A DNA stretch of 64,000 nucleotides from Phosphitispora fastidiosa (GCF_019008365.1 NZ_JAHHUL010000007.1:46133-110132), one strand, 5' to 3'. Positions 7,295 through 16,633 are shown, counted from the stretch's first letter. Notes: generated from the sequence alone by a model not told the origin. Program-made: numbers and translations.

Positions 7295-7864
7295 ATGGAA
7301 GGCAGCAATTTGGCCGAAAGCAGAGTATTTCAGCCTTCGGAGAATTTTCTGAGGCTTATTGAGAAAGAAAGCCAACAGCCGGTCAGCCGTTGTTACCAGT
7401 GTAAGAAGTGTTCTTCCGGATGTCCGGTGGGAACCGTGGCAGACCTAAGCACCAGCGCCCTGATCAGGATGGTCCAGCTGGGAGATGCCGAAAAGGTCCT
7501 CAACAGCAATCGCCTCTGGCTCTGTTTATCCTGCAAGACTTGCCAGGCACGCTGCCCCAATGGGATAGACACCTCGGCAGTAATTGATGTTCTTAAGGCC
7601 ATGGTGCTCAAAGAGGGCAGGCTGCCCGGGGAGAAACGGATTCCTGCTTTTTACCGCTCATTTATGGATTCAGTTAAAATGACCGGCAGACTCTATGACC
7701 TGGGAATGATTGGCCTTTACAAAATCAGGACCGGCACCTATACGGAGGATATGGGCCTTGGTATCGAGATGCTGAAGCGGGGCAAGCTGAAGTTTCTGCC
7801 CCAAAGAGTCAAAAACATGGACCAGGTTAAGGCCATTTTCAGGAAAGGTGGGGAGGTCAAGTGA
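7295..7864 (+). CDS. hdrC: Heterodisulfide reductase subunit C-like ferredoxin
   Basis: An HdrC-type protein of 189 residues. It carries two [4Fe-4S] motifs, CYQCKKCSSGCP near residue 33 and CLSCKTCQARCP near residue 76, in the usual HdrC order. It passes electrons between HdrA and HdrB. The start has an AAAGGAGGG site. It is the first gene of the operon and its stop overlaps the hdrB GTG start. In Moorella thermoacetica a homologous HdrCBA-MvhD set forms a complex with MetF and MetV. The same gene order here supports that assignment over a heterodisulfide reductase role. Confidence 0.9.
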   Translation: MEGSNLAESRVFQPSENFLRLIEKESQQPVSRCYQCKKCSSGCPVGTVADLSTSALIRMVQLGDAEKVLNSNRLWLCLSCKTCQARCPNGIDTSAVIDVLKAMVLKEGRLPGEKRIPAFYRSFMDSVKMTGRLYDLGMIGLYKIRTGTYTEDMGLGIEMLKRGKLKFLPQRVKNMDQVKAIFRKGGEVK

Positions 7865-8718
7865 AAGTAGGTTATTATCCGGGGTGTTCGTTACACTCGA
7901 CTGCAGCTGATTACGGCAGATCCACTGAAGCCGTGTGCCGCGAAATGAACATAGACCTGGCCGAAGTTCCGGACTGGAACTGCTGTGGCGCTACTCCCGC
8001 CCATTCAACCAGCGAGTTCCTGGCAAAAGCCCTCCCGTTACGAAACCTTATTCTTGCTGAAGGCGCCGGTCTGGACCTGGTGGTGCCCTGTACCGGGTGT
8101 TACAATGTCTGTCGCCAGACTCACGGATTTATCAGCCGGGGCTCTTCAGGGGCTATGGATGTAAACAGCAAGGTTGCCTCAGTGATGGGAAAAAGGTATG
8201 AAGGTAAACTCAGGATTATGCACCTCCTGGAGTTTTTTGGACAGGAAGAAGTACAGGCAGAACTGCGGAGCCGGGTCGTTCAGCCCTTAAATGGCCTGAA
8301 GGTGGTTCCGTATTATGGGTGTCTCATGCTCAGGCCTGCTGCAGATGTGGCCTTTGATGACCCGGAGCAGCCACAGATGCTTGACCGGCTGCTGGAAATC
8401 CTGGGCGCCGAGGTCAGGCCCTGGTCCTATAAGATGGACTGCTGTGGCGGCAGTTTTGCCATTGCCAGGTCTGATGTAGTTACCGACCTGACAGGTGAAC
8501 TGGTCAAACAGGCCCGTAAAGCCGGGGCTGAAGCCATGGTCACCGCATGTCCGCTGTGCCAGGCAAATGTTGATACCAGGCAGACGGGACCGGGGATGCC
8601 TATCGTCTATTTTACCGAGTTGATTGCCACAGCGATGGGGATCCCCGGCCAGGACCGCTGGCTGGGGAAACACATCATAGACCCCAGGCCTGTTCTCAAG
8701 AGCCGTGAATTGATATAA
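7861..8718 (+). CDS. hdrB: Heterodisulfide reductase subunit B-like protein
   Basis: An HdrB of 285 residues with two CCG domains. The first has PGCS, NCCGAT and CTGCYNVC. The second has YGCL, DCCGGS and CPLCQANVD. In methanogens these bind the two unusual cubane clusters that reduce the heterodisulfide. In MTHFR complexes HdrB has no known heterodisulfide substrate and is thought to serve as an electron-transfer or docking unit. Translation is coupled to hdrC by a GTGA overlap. The final residues run into a 20-bp gap before hdrA. Confidence 0.9.
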   Translation: MKVGYYPGCSLHSTAADYGRSTEAVCREMNIDLAEVPDWNCCGATPAHSTSEFLAKALPLRNLILAEGAGLDLVVPCTGCYNVCRQTHGFISRGSSGAMDVNSKVASVMGKRYEGKLRIMHLLEFFGQEEVQAELRSRVVQPLNGLKVVPYYGCLMLRPAADVAFDDPEQPQMLDRLLEILGAEVRPWSYKMDCCGGSFAIARSDVVTDLTGELVKQARKAGAEAMVTACPLCQANVDTRQTGPGMPIVYFTELIATAMGIPGQDRWLGKHIIDPRPVLKSRELI

Positions 8719-8738
8719 AAGACGGGTGGTGAGATCTA

Positions 8739-11700
8739 ATGAAAGAGAAAAACGTTATCGGAGCTTCTATGGTGGTCGGCGGCGGGATCGCCGGAATGCA
8801 GGCTTCTCTGGACCTGGCCAATGGCGGCTATATGGTTCACCTGGTTACTAACCAGCCCTCCATAGGAGGCAAAATGGCCCAGCTTGACAAGACATTTCCC
8901 ACCAATGAATGTTCCATGTGCCTTCTGGGGCCCAAGATGACAGATGTCCTGAATCACCAGAATATTGAGATACATACCTGTACCGATGTTACCAAGGTAT
9001 CGGGAGAGGCCGGAAACTTCAAGGTCAACCTTAAGGGGGCGCCCCGGTACGTGGATGTAAATGAGTGTACGGCATGTGGAGACTGTGAACAGGTGTGCCC
9101 CGTTTCCGTACCTGACCGGTTTAATGAGGGGAAAAGTGAACGCAAGGCTGTTCACCGGATGTTTCCCCAGGCCGTCCCCAACAGGTATCTGATTGAAAAG
9201 GCCGGGACCTCACCGTGCCGGAATGCGTGTCCTTCAGGGATAAATGTCCATGGTTATGTAGCCCTCGCTGCCCAGGGCAAGTTTAAAGAAGCCTGGGAAC
9301 TTATCAGGGAAGAAATACCGTTTCCCATTATCTGCGGCACGGTCTGCCACCACCCCTGTGAGGCCGCGTGCCAGAGGGGTAAGGTTGATGAGCCTGTGGC
9401 GATAAGCCGGATTAAGCGTTTTGTGGGACACTATATGCTTGACCATCTTGATGAAGTAAGCCTGGAGACCGCCGAAGGACGGGATGAGAAAATAGCTATT
9501 GTGGGTTCCGGTCCGGCAGGACTGGCATGTGCCTATCACCTGGCCCGCAGGGGCTACGGGGTTACCGTTTTTGAGGCCCTTCCCGTTGTTGGGGGCATGA
9601 TGCGGGTAGGTATCCCTGAATACAGGCTGCCGAAACACCTGGTGGATGCTGAAATCGATCTGATAACCAAGCAGGGTGTGGAAATCAGGACAAATACCCC
9701 TATCGGGAAAGATCTTTCCGTAAATATGCTGTTTGACCAGGGCTACAAGGCGGTATTCCTCGGGATTGGGGCCCACCAGCCCGACAGGCTGGGTATTCCC
9801 GGTGAGGATAAAGAGTTGGTGCACCACGGTGTGGCCTTCCTCAGAGAGGTCAGTCTTGGTGAAAGAAATAAGATTGGCCGCCGGGTAGCGGTTGTCGGCG
9901 GGGGGAATACGGCCATGGATGCTGCCAGGACCGCCCTCAGGCTCGGCGCTAAAGAAGTTACCATAATGTACCGGCGTGCCGAGGAAGATATGACAGCCCT
10001 TCCCGAAGAAATCCACGAAGCCAGGGAAGAGGGCATCAACTTCATGTTTTACGTGTCACCGGTAGAGATACTGGGCGACAGCGAGGTAGAGACAGTAAAA
10101 TTCATCCGTAACGAGATGGGAGAACCGGATGCCTCGGGCCGCAGGCGGCCTGTTCCGGTCAATGGTTCGGAATTTATCCTGGGCCTTGATGATATCATTA
10201 TTGCGGTCAGCCAGGCTCCTGCGGAGTCATTCTTTGCCGAACATGATCATTCAGTTGCCAGGAACAAAAGGAATATCAGGATTGACCAGGTTACCCTGGA
10301 AACCAATATTCCCGGTGTATTTGCCGGCGGTGATGCTGTTACCGGACCGGCAACCCTCATAGAAGCCGCGGCGGCAGGGAAAGAGGCTGCCGAATCCATT
10401 GACCGGTATATTAACGGGAGTGGCCTCAGGGAGGACAGAGGCCCAGGGGAAAGGCTTCCCGAAGCTGTCAAATCCCCTGCAGAACTGGTCAATATCCCCA
10501 AAAAGGCGCGGATAGTTCCTGACAGGATAGGCATTGCGGAGCGCAAACAGACCTTCCAGGAGGTTGTCCTGGCATATACCTCGGAAATGGCCATGGCAGA
10601 GGCCGGGAGATGCCTGAACTGCGGTGTGTGCTGTGAGTGTTTCCAGTGTGTCTCGGCCTGTAAGAAAAATGCCGTTCTCCACGAAGACAGAGGGAGTGAG
10701 GAAACAGTTGCCGTCGGTTCTGTTATTCTGGCCCCCGGTTTTGATCTCTATGATGCCCGGCTCAGGGGAGAATACGGATACGGTTATTATAAAAATGTGA
10801 TTACATCAATGGACTTTGAACGGCTGCTCAGTTCCACCGGACCGTCACAGGGCCATGTTGTCAGGCCTTCTGATCATACACCCCCTAAAAAGGTTGCCTT
10901 TATCCAGTGTGTGGGTTCCCGGGACTGTGAGCGTGGTTCGGAGTACTGTTCCTCCATTTGCTGCATGTATTCCACCAAAGAGGCTATTATTGCCAAAGAA
11001 CACGATGCCAATATTGAACCTGCCATCTTCTATCTGGATATGAGGTCATATGGAAAGAACTTTGACAAATATGTCAATTCTGCGGTTAATTCCGGTGTGC
11101 GCTATGTGAGGGCAATGATATCATCGGTTAAGGAGGACCCGGAGACCGGGAACCTCTCCCTCAAATACATGCAAAATGGGGAGCTTGTTACTGAAGAGTT
11201 TCAGATGGTTGTCCTGGCAATCGGCGTCAGGCCTCCGGCAGATGCGGAAAAACTGGCCGGAGCAACAGGCATCAGAATCAATGAGTATGGTTTCGCCTGG
11301 ACCGACCCCCTGGACCCGACCAGGTCATCCAAAAGCGGAATCTATGTTGCCGGAGGCTTCCAGGGCCCCCGGGATATTCCCGAAACAGTGATGAATGCCA
11401 GCGCTGCCGCGGCATCTGCGGCTATTGATATGGCCCCGTCGCGGGGGAAAATGGTCAGAACCAAGAAATACCCTCCGGAGCGAAGTGTCAGCGGAGAACA
11501 GCCGCGGGTCGGTGTCTTTATCTGCCGCTGTGGGATCAACATTGCCTCAGTGGTAGATGTGCCGGCAGTCCTGGAATATACCCGCAGCCTGCCTAATGTG
11601 GCCTACGCCGAGGAGAACCTCTATACCTGTTCTCAGGATACTGTTAACCTGATAAAGAAAACCATCAGCGAACAAAACCTTAACAGGGTGGTTGTTGCTT

Positions 11701-13193
11701 CCTGTACCATCCGCACCCACCAGCCCCTGTTCCGGGAGGCCCTCAGGGATGCCGGGCTGAACCAGTTCCTGTTTGAAATGGCCAATATCAGGGACCAGTG
11801 TTCCTGGGTCCACCGGGGATTCCCGGCAGAAGCCACCGAAAAAGCCAAGGATCTGGTCAGGATGGCTGTAAGGAAGGTGCAGACCCACGAAGAACTGCAC
11901 CTGCATCCAGTCCCTGTTGTCCCCAAGGGGCTGATACTTGGGGGTGGTATTTCAGGAATGACAGCTGCCTTAAGCCTGGCAGACCAGGGTTTTGAGTCTT
12001 ATCTGGTGGAACGGGAGGAGTACCTGGGCGGTAACCTGAGATATCTGCAGATTACTCCCGAGGGGAGAGACCTGCAGGAATTCCTGAAAAATACTATTGC
12101 CAGGGTCAGTGATAACCCGCTGATTCATATATATACCAATGCCGAACTGGAGGAACTGAGCGGCCACCAGGGGCATTTCACATCAACTGTTTCTCAGGGC
12201 AAAAGCGGTGAAAGCCCGGTAAGGAACACCTTCAGGATTGAACACGGTGTCGTCATCGTGGCCACCGGAGGCCGGGAAACCGCTCCTGATGAAAAATATG
12301 CCTATGGCAGTAATGACTGCATTATTACAGTCAGGGATCTTGAGGCTAACCTCAGTAACGGGATCACAGACCCGCGGAAGATAAAAGAGGCAGTTTTCAT
12401 CCAGTGCGCTTCCGCAGGTGATGAGGAGGTTCTCAAATACTGCAGCCGGACCTGCTGTACCCAGTCTGTGAAGAACGCCATCCGGATCAAGGAGGAAAAC
12501 CCTGCTGCCAGGGTTTACATCCTGTACAGGGATATCAGGACCTACGGTTTCTATGAACAGTACTATAAGCGGGCCCGGGAAATGGGAGTCTGTTTTGTCC
12601 ATTATACCGGGGCCGGCAGGCCGGAAGTGGTCCCACAGCAGGATGGCAGCCTGAAAATAGAGGTTTATGACCCTGATTCCGGATATGTCTTACCCCTTAC
12701 CCCTGACCTGGTCGTCCTGGCAACTGGAATCGGTCCTGCGGCGGGTTCGGATGCCCTGGGAACGATGCTGAAGGTGCCGCGGAATGAGGATGGGTTCTTT
12801 GTAGAGACCCACGCCAAGCTGGGGCCCATGGATTTCCCTTCAGCAGGACTGTTCCTCTGTGGGCTGGCCCATTCCCCCAAAAATGTGGCTGAATGTATTT
12901 ACCAGGCTCAGGGCGCCGTGGCCAGAGCATGCACCATCCTGGCTCAGCCGCACCTGATGGTTGGCGGGGTAGTGGCAGCAGTTGTCAAACCCGAGCGTTG
13001 TGCGGCCTGCCTTACCTGTGTCAGGGTTTGCCCTTACGGGGTCCCGGTAATCAACAGGGATATGGTTGCTGAGATCGACCCGGTCCAGTGTCATGGCTGT
13101 GGCACGTGTGTAGGGGAATGTCCCGGTAAGGCGCTGCAGCTGCTGCATTATAAAGATGACCAGATGATTGAGAAGATACATGGAGTGGTTTAG
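8739..13193 (+). CDS. hdrA: Giant HdrA: HdrA-GltD-HdrA fusion flavoprotein
   Basis: A 1484-residue iron-sulfur flavoprotein made of several modules. An HdrA-type FAD site (GGGIAGMQASLDLA, near residue 12) and ferredoxin motif CTACGDCEQVCP (near 110) come first. Next is an inserted GltD/NfnB-like NAD(P)H module with CRNACPSG (near 160), IVGSGPAGLACAY (near 254) and VVGGGNTAMDAARTA (near 385). The rest of the first HdrA follows, with a CLNCGVCCECFQC cluster (near 625). A second complete HdrA starts with FICRCGINIA (near 927) and has a second FAD site near 1065 and two C-terminal [4Fe-4S] motifs (near 1421 and 1451). The two FAD sites plus a pyridine-nucleotide module suggest NADH-dependent, possibly bifurcating, electron supply to MetF. 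Ordinary HdrA is about 650 residues. Confidence 0.9.
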   Translation: MKEKNVIGASMVVGGGIAGMQASLDLANGGYMVHLVTNQPSIGGKMAQLDKTFPTNECSMCLLGPKMTDVLNHQNIEIHTCTDVTKVSGEAGNFKVNLKGAPRYVDVNECTACGDCEQVCPVSVPDRFNEGKSERKAVHRMFPQAVPNRYLIEKAGTSPCRNACPSGINVHGYVALAAQGKFKEAWELIREEIPFPIICGTVCHHPCEAACQRGKVDEPVAISRIKRFVGHYMLDHLDEVSLETAEGRDEKIAIVGSGPAGLACAYHLARRGYGVTVFEALPVVGGMMRVGIPEYRLPKHLVDAEIDLITKQGVEIRTNTPIGKDLSVNMLFDQGYKAVFLGIGAHQPDRLGIPGEDKELVHHGVAFLREVSLGERNKIGRRVAVVGGGNTAMDAARTALRLGAKEVTIMYRRAEEDMTALPEEIHEAREEGINFMFYVSPVEILGDSEVETVKFIRNEMGEPDASGRRRPVPVNGSEFILGLDDIIIAVSQAPAESFFAEHDHSVARNKRNIRIDQVTLETNIPGVFAGGDAVTGPATLIEAAAAGKEAAESIDRYINGSGLREDRGPGERLPEAVKSPAELVNIPKKARIVPDRIGIAERKQTFQEVVLAYTSEMAMAEAGRCLNCGVCCECFQCVSACKKNAVLHEDRGSEETVAVGSVILAPGFDLYDARLRGEYGYGYYKNVITSMDFERLLSSTGPSQGHVVRPSDHTPPKKVAFIQCVGSRDCERGSEYCSSICCMYSTKEAIIAKEHDANIEPAIFYLDMRSYGKNFDKYVNSAVNSGVRYVRAMISSVKEDPETGNLSLKYMQNGELVTEEFQMVVLAIGVRPPADAEKLAGATGIRINEYGFAWTDPLDPTRSSKSGIYVAGGFQGPRDIPETVMNASAAAASAAIDMAPSRGKMVRTKKYPPERSVSGEQPRVGVFICRCGINIASVVDVPAVLEYTRSLPNVAYAEENLYTCSQDTVNLIKKTISEQNLNRVVVASCTIRTHQPLFREALRDAGLNQFLFEMANIRDQCSWVHRGFPAEATEKAKDLVRMAVRKVQTHEELHLHPVPVVPKGLILGGGISGMTAALSLADQGFESYLVEREEYLGGNLRYLQITPEGRDLQEFLKNTIARVSDNPLIHIYTNAELEELSGHQGHFTSTVSQGKSGESPVRNTFRIEHGVVIVATGGRETAPDEKYAYGSNDCIITVRDLEANLSNGITDPRKIKEAVFIQCASAGDEEVLKYCSRTCCTQSVKNAIRIKEENPAARVYILYRDIRTYGFYEQYYKRAREMGVCFVHYTGAGRPEVVPQQDGSLKIEVYDPDSGYVLPLTPDLVVLATGIGPAAGSDALGTMLKVPRNEDGFFVETHAKLGPMDFPSAGLFLCGLAHSPKNVAECIYQAQGAVARACTILAQPHLMVGGVVAAVVKPERCAACLTCVRVCPYGVPVINRDMVAEIDPVQCHGCGTCVGECPGKALQLLHYKDDQMIEKIHGVV

Positions 13194-13243
13194 AACAGAC
13201 ATGGTTTACTGAACAAAGACTAATGGAAAGAGGGTGTGTTTTG

Positions 13244-13708
13244 ATGCGTGATTTCCAGCCAAAAATAGTTGCCTTCTGCTGTTATTACTGCGCATACTCA
13301 GCGGCTGACCTGGCAGGCTCCATGCGCCTCCAGTACCCTCCGACAGTAAGAATGATTGAACAGCCCTGTTCCGGCAGAATCGATATCCAGCTCATCCTGC
13401 AGGCTTTTGAGGATGGCGCTGACGGAGTATATGTGGCCGGATGCCTGGAAGGTGACTGCCACTTCCTGAAAGGCAACTACCGGGCCAAGCTGAGGGTGGC
13501 TCAGGTCAAGAAAATTCTTGATGATGTGGGCATCGGCGGCGACAGGGTGGAGATGTATAACCTGTCAGGTTCCATGGGCCCGAGGTTTGCGGAAATTGCC
13601 CATGAAATGCACGAACGGATTAAAAAGCTCGGCCCCAGCCCCCTGAACCGTAAAGTTGAACCCAGCCAACTGAACTGTGAAGCTGAACCAGCTGCCGGTC
13701 AACAATAG
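13244..13708 (+). CDS. mvhD: MvhD-like [2Fe-2S] electron-transfer protein
   Basis: A protein of 154 residues in the MvhD/HdrA-associated delta family. The cysteines in FCCYYCAYSAADLAG and GCLEGDCHFLKGN are those expected to hold the [2Fe-2S] cluster. In hydrogenase-Hdr complexes MvhD links the electron donor to HdrA. Here it sits between hdrA and metV, as in the acetogen MTHFR clusters. The start at 13244 is chosen for the GAGGGTG site. A GTG seven codons earlier has no good site. The C-terminal tail (about 25 residues, PSPLNRKVEPSQLN) is low-complexity and looks dispensable. Confidence 0.85.
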   Translation: MRDFQPKIVAFCCYYCAYSAADLAGSMRLQYPPTVRMIEQPCSGRIDIQLILQAFEDGADGVYVAGCLEGDCHFLKGNYRAKLRVAQVKKILDDVGIGGDRVEMYNLSGSMGPRFAEIAHEMHERIKKLGPSPLNRKVEPSQLNCEAEPAAGQQ

Positions 13709-13726
13709 GGAAAGAGGTGATGACCT

Positions 13727-14398
13727 GTGATTATTGCCGAACAAAAACCATTTGAGGAAATTGCCAAAATGACGGCCAATTTTGATAAAGTGCTGCTGCT
13801 CGGGTGTAATGAATGTGTTACCGTGTGTTTGGCGGGCGGGGAGAAAGAAGTAGGTGTCCTGGCAGCATCTCTCCGGATGCTGCGGAAACAGGGAGACCGG
13901 CCGCTTATTACACTGGAGGAAACTGTAACCCGTCAGTGTGAGTGGGAATATCTGGACCAAATCGAGAAACTGGCCGAAGAGGCTGAGTGCATTATTTCCA
14001 TGGCCTGTGGCGTAGGGGTCCAGTTTGTGGCGGAACGTTTCCCTGATAAATGGGTGATTCCCGCATTAAATACCAAGAGTGCCGGCGGTTCGGTGAAACA
14101 CGGTATTTGGGAAGAACGCTGCGGATTGTGCGGGGAATGTATCCTTTACAAAACCGGGGGTGTCTGTCCGGTGGCCCGGTGTTCCAAGAGGATATTAAAC
14201 GGGCCCTGTGGAGGGTCACAAAACGGCAAGTGCGAGGTCAAGGATGCTGACTGTATCTGGGACCAGATATATAAGCGGATGGCCGCCCTGGGGCGGATGG
14301 ATTGGCTTATGGAAATTGAGCCGGAGAAAGACTGGTCCAAAGCCAGGGACGGCGGGCCGCGCAAACTGATCAGAGAGGATGTGATGATAAGTGAGTGA
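13727..14398 (+). CDS. metV: Methylenetetrahydrofolate reductase-associated zinc protein
   Basis: A MetV-type protein of 223 residues, the small partner of MetF in acetogens. The Cys-rich C-terminal part (CGLCGECILY, GGVCPVARCSKRI, NGPCGGSQNGKC) is the hallmark, and the N-terminal part has an LLGCNECVTVC block. The start is GTG at 13727 after GAGGTGATG. Its end overlaps the metF GTG start by eight bases, so the two are translationally coupled, consistent with a tight MetFV heterodimer. Confidence 0.88.
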   Translation: MIIAEQKPFEEIAKMTANFDKVLLLGCNECVTVCLAGGEKEVGVLAASLRMLRKQGDRPLITLEETVTRQCEWEYLDQIEKLAEEAECIISMACGVGVQFVAERFPDKWVIPALNTKSAGGSVKHGIWEERCGLCGECILYKTGGVCPVARCSKRILNGPCGGSQNGKCEVKDADCIWDQIYKRMAALGRMDWLMEIEPEKDWSKARDGGPRKLIREDVMISE

Positions 14399-15338
14399 GA
14401 ATAAATCACGTCTGCAGACACTTTTTGAACAGGGTGAGTTCGTGGTTACCGGTGAAATCGGTCCACCCAAGTCGGCTAATGGCGAAGGGATAAGGAAACA
14501 CGCCGAACACCTGAAGGGTTATTGTGACGCTACCAACCTGACAGATAACCAGACAGCAATTGTGCGTCTGTCCAGTATTGCGGCGGGGATGCACGTCCTT
14601 AAGGCCGGCGGGGAACCGATTATTCAGATGACCTGCCGGGACCGGAACAGGATTGCCATCCAGAGTGATCTTCTGGGAGCCTACAGCCTGGGTATGAAAA
14701 ACATGCTCTGTCTAACAGGTGACCACCAGTCCTTCGGAAACCACCCCACCGCGGCAAACGTATTTGATGTAGATTCCATCCAGTTGATCAGGATGGTTAA
14801 AAGGATGAAAGATGAAAAGGTGTTTGCCTGTGGTGAGGCAATTAAAAAAGATGAGCCCCGGTTCTTTATCGGGGCAGTGGCAAACCCCTTTGCCGACCCG
14901 TTTGAAGTCAGGGTCTATCGAATGGAAAAGAAAATCAATGCCGGGGCTCAGTTTTTCCAGACACAGATAATATTTGACCTGGAGCGTTTTGAGAGATGGA
15001 TGGAACTGGTCAGGGAACGCGGTCTGCACGAACGGGCCTACATAATGGCAGGGGTAATGCCCGTCAAATCGGCAAAAGTGGCCGCCTATATGCAGAAAAA
15101 CGTTTCCGGCATGATCGTTCCGGATGAAATGGTTACCAGGCTTAAAAATGCAGAGGATCAGCAGGCCGAGGCTGTGGAAATATGTGTGGAGCAGATAAAG
15201 CATATCAGGAAGATCAAGGGTGTCAGTGGAGTACACATAATGGCTGTTGGCTGGGAGGAAATTGTACCGTCAATTGCAGAAAAAGCCGGCTTGCTGCCGA
15301 GACCGCAGGCAGCAGGAATTGCCCGGGTGGCCGGCTGA
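14391..15338 (+). CDS. metF: Methylenetetrahydrofolate reductase
   Basis: A MetF flavoenzyme of 315 residues. It reduces 5,10-methylene-THF to 5-methyl-THF in the methyl branch of the Wood-Ljungdahl pathway. Visible family features are the N-terminal VVTGEIGPPKSAN strand, the CLTGDHQSFGNHP loop and AGVMPVKSAK near residue 225. It lacks its own NAD(P)H site. In this complex electrons would come through HdrA/MvhD/MetV. The pathway direction (acetogenesis or oxidation of C1 units) cannot be told from this window. Confidence 0.92.
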   Translation: MSENKSRLQTLFEQGEFVVTGEIGPPKSANGEGIRKHAEHLKGYCDATNLTDNQTAIVRLSSIAAGMHVLKAGGEPIIQMTCRDRNRIAIQSDLLGAYSLGMKNMLCLTGDHQSFGNHPTAANVFDVDSIQLIRMVKRMKDEKVFACGEAIKKDEPRFFIGAVANPFADPFEVRVYRMEKKINAGAQFFQTQIIFDLERFERWMELVRERGLHERAYIMAGVMPVKSAKVAAYMQKNVSGMIVPDEMVTRLKNAEDQQAEAVEICVEQIKHIRKIKGVSGVHIMAVGWEEIVPSIAEKAGLLPRPQAAGIARVAG

Positions 15339-15386
15339 GTGAGGAGCATGGTTTGAAAGGTAAAAAAATAACGAGGAGGAAACGGT

Positions 15387-15704
15387 ATGCAAATACAGGG
15401 AATACAAAAACTGCAGACCGATGAAAACCGACAGGCATCTCAAGAGCCTGACAGCCCTTCTCTGCACATTATCACCAAACCTGTCGAGACTGAAGAGATA
15501 TCATTTGGTGAGACCGCAGAACCTATCAGAGAACAGCGTAAATCCGGGTGGACTGTTACAGCCTATTACTGGTGCCGGGTTTGTAAACAAAAGACACCTG
15601 TCACAGATGCCAAAAGCTGTGACTGTGGCGTGACTATGTGTAATGTATGCTGGGCGGAGTGGGATTTTACCTGCCCGATCTGTGAATCAGACATGTCAAA
15701 ATAA
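15387..15704 (+). CDS. Small Cys-rich zinc-ribbon-like protein B
   Basis: A protein of 105 residues ending in WCRVCKQKT...CDCG...CNVCWAEW...CPICE. This has the same eight-Cys spacing as the protein at 6587 and closely matching residues between them, on a different N-terminal half. It lies 48 bp after metF with a good GAGGAGG site and no visible promoter, and the operon terminator follows it. It is therefore expressed with the MTHFR genes. The family is not recognised. Possible roles are assembly or zinc/iron delivery for MetV and the Hdr subunits, but this is inference. Confidence 0.8.
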   Translation: MQIQGIQKLQTDENRQASQEPDSPSLHIITKPVETEEISFGETAEPIREQRKSGWTVTAYYWCRVCKQKTPVTDAKSCDCGVTMCNVCWAEWDFTCPICESDMSK

Positions 15705-15725
15705 GGGGGCCATAAGTGATTGCTG

Positions 15726-15777
15726 AAAACAGGCCGTCCCTTTTCCGGGTTTTGGAAGAGGGCGGGCCTGTTTTTTT
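15726..15777 (+). terminator. Terminator of the hdr-met operon
   Basis: The arms AAAACAGGCCGTCCC and GGGCGGGCCTGTTT pair (one G-T or mismatch) around an 18-nt loop, followed by seven Ts. It is a strong intrinsic terminator directly after the last operon gene. Confidence 0.85.
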
Positions 15778-15810
15778 ACACAGGTGAATGTACATAATAA
15801 CAGGAGGGAT

Positions 15811-16485
15811 ATGTGGTGTTTACAGCGAAATAAGTTTCAAATACCGCAAATACCAAGCCAAAAACAAAGGATGGGGAATTTGAGCCCGGACACTGCATCT
15901 TCCCGCCACAGCAGAGCACTGCTTGCGGCTAAAATAATATCCAGAATAACCGAACCGCTTATCTGGCTGCCGCTGATGGTTTGGCTGGTGCTCCGGAATG
16001 TCAGCCTGCCGGTACACAAACAAGTGGTCTATTTTCCTATACTGTTATTATTCGTTTTTGTTATCCCCTTTGGGTATTTTTTGTACCTTGTATTGATCAG
16101 AAAACAATTTGATGTTGATATAACCCAGAGAATTAAACGGGTTGACTTCACCCTGAAGTGCATGGTTTCCTTTGCCGTTGCTGTCGGGATAACATTTTTT
16201 TTGAACAGGGAACTGTTTATTATTACCGGCGCAGTATTTCTGGCCACCCTCAGTCTTGTTTTGGTAACAATTTACTGGAAAATAAGTTTTCACGGCGGAC
16301 TGAATACTCTCATATACAGTACCGTGAATTACCTGTATGGCTGGCAGTTCTGGTGGCTTTTTTTAATCCTGATCCCTATCGGCTGGGCCAGATTGACTAT
16401 GAATAAACATGATTTTAGCCAGTATGCTGGGGGCATTTTATTGAGCGCCGCAGTCTTTTTTGCAGTCACCGGATTATTTTGTTAG
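15811..16485 (+). CDS. PAP2-like integral membrane protein
   Basis: A protein of about 224 residues with five or six hydrophobic helices. The C-terminal half has KISFHGGLNT and IGWARLTMNKHDFSQYAGG. This resembles the second and third conserved motifs of PAP2 lipid phosphatases (S-G-H and R...H), with the first motif weak or missing. It may be a lipid or undecaprenyl phosphate phosphatase relative, or a non-catalytic homologue. The ATG at 15811 follows AGGAGGG very closely. A GTG at 15784 or an ATG at about 15871 are alternatives. It stands alone between two terminators. Confidence 0.6.
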   Translation: MWCLQRNKFQIPQIPSQKQRMGNLSPDTASSRHSRALLAAKIISRITEPLIWLPLMVWLVLRNVSLPVHKQVVYFPILLLFVFVIPFGYFLYLVLIRKQFDVDITQRIKRVDFTLKCMVSFAVAVGITFFLNRELFIITGAVFLATLSLVLVTIYWKISFHGGLNTLIYSTVNYLYGWQFWWLFLILIPIGWARLTMNKHDFSQYAGGILLSAAVFFAVTGLFC

Positions 16486-16495
16486 TTATAATTAA

Positions 16496-16551
16496 GGCTC
16501 CTCCCGCATATCTATTCTTTTGTGAATGAGTAAAAATGGGGAGGGGTTGCC
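16496..16551 (+). terminator. GC-rich hairpin between convergent genes
   Basis: GGCTCCTCCC (16496-16505) can pair with GGGGAGGGGTTGCC (16538-16551). It sits between the convergent PAP2-like and thiE genes. There is no T run right after it, so termination is only likely, not certain. Confidence 0.4.
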
Positions 16552-16633
16552 ACGTCAAAAACCGGGAAGTCATCAGAATACTCCCTGTCGCTACCGGGTG
16601 GCAGCTCCAGTGAGTGGGACTTGGTTGCTGCCA

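Noticed and set aside
9234-10016. A 260-codon antisense frame opposite hdrA
   Set aside because: The sense strand is a clear HdrA/GltD protein. The antisense frame has no homology and follows the codon pattern of hdrA.
16552-16633. Structured RNA near the end of thiE
   Set aside because: The GCCAC/GTGGC pairing is short and there is no promoter or conserved core to support a riboswitch.
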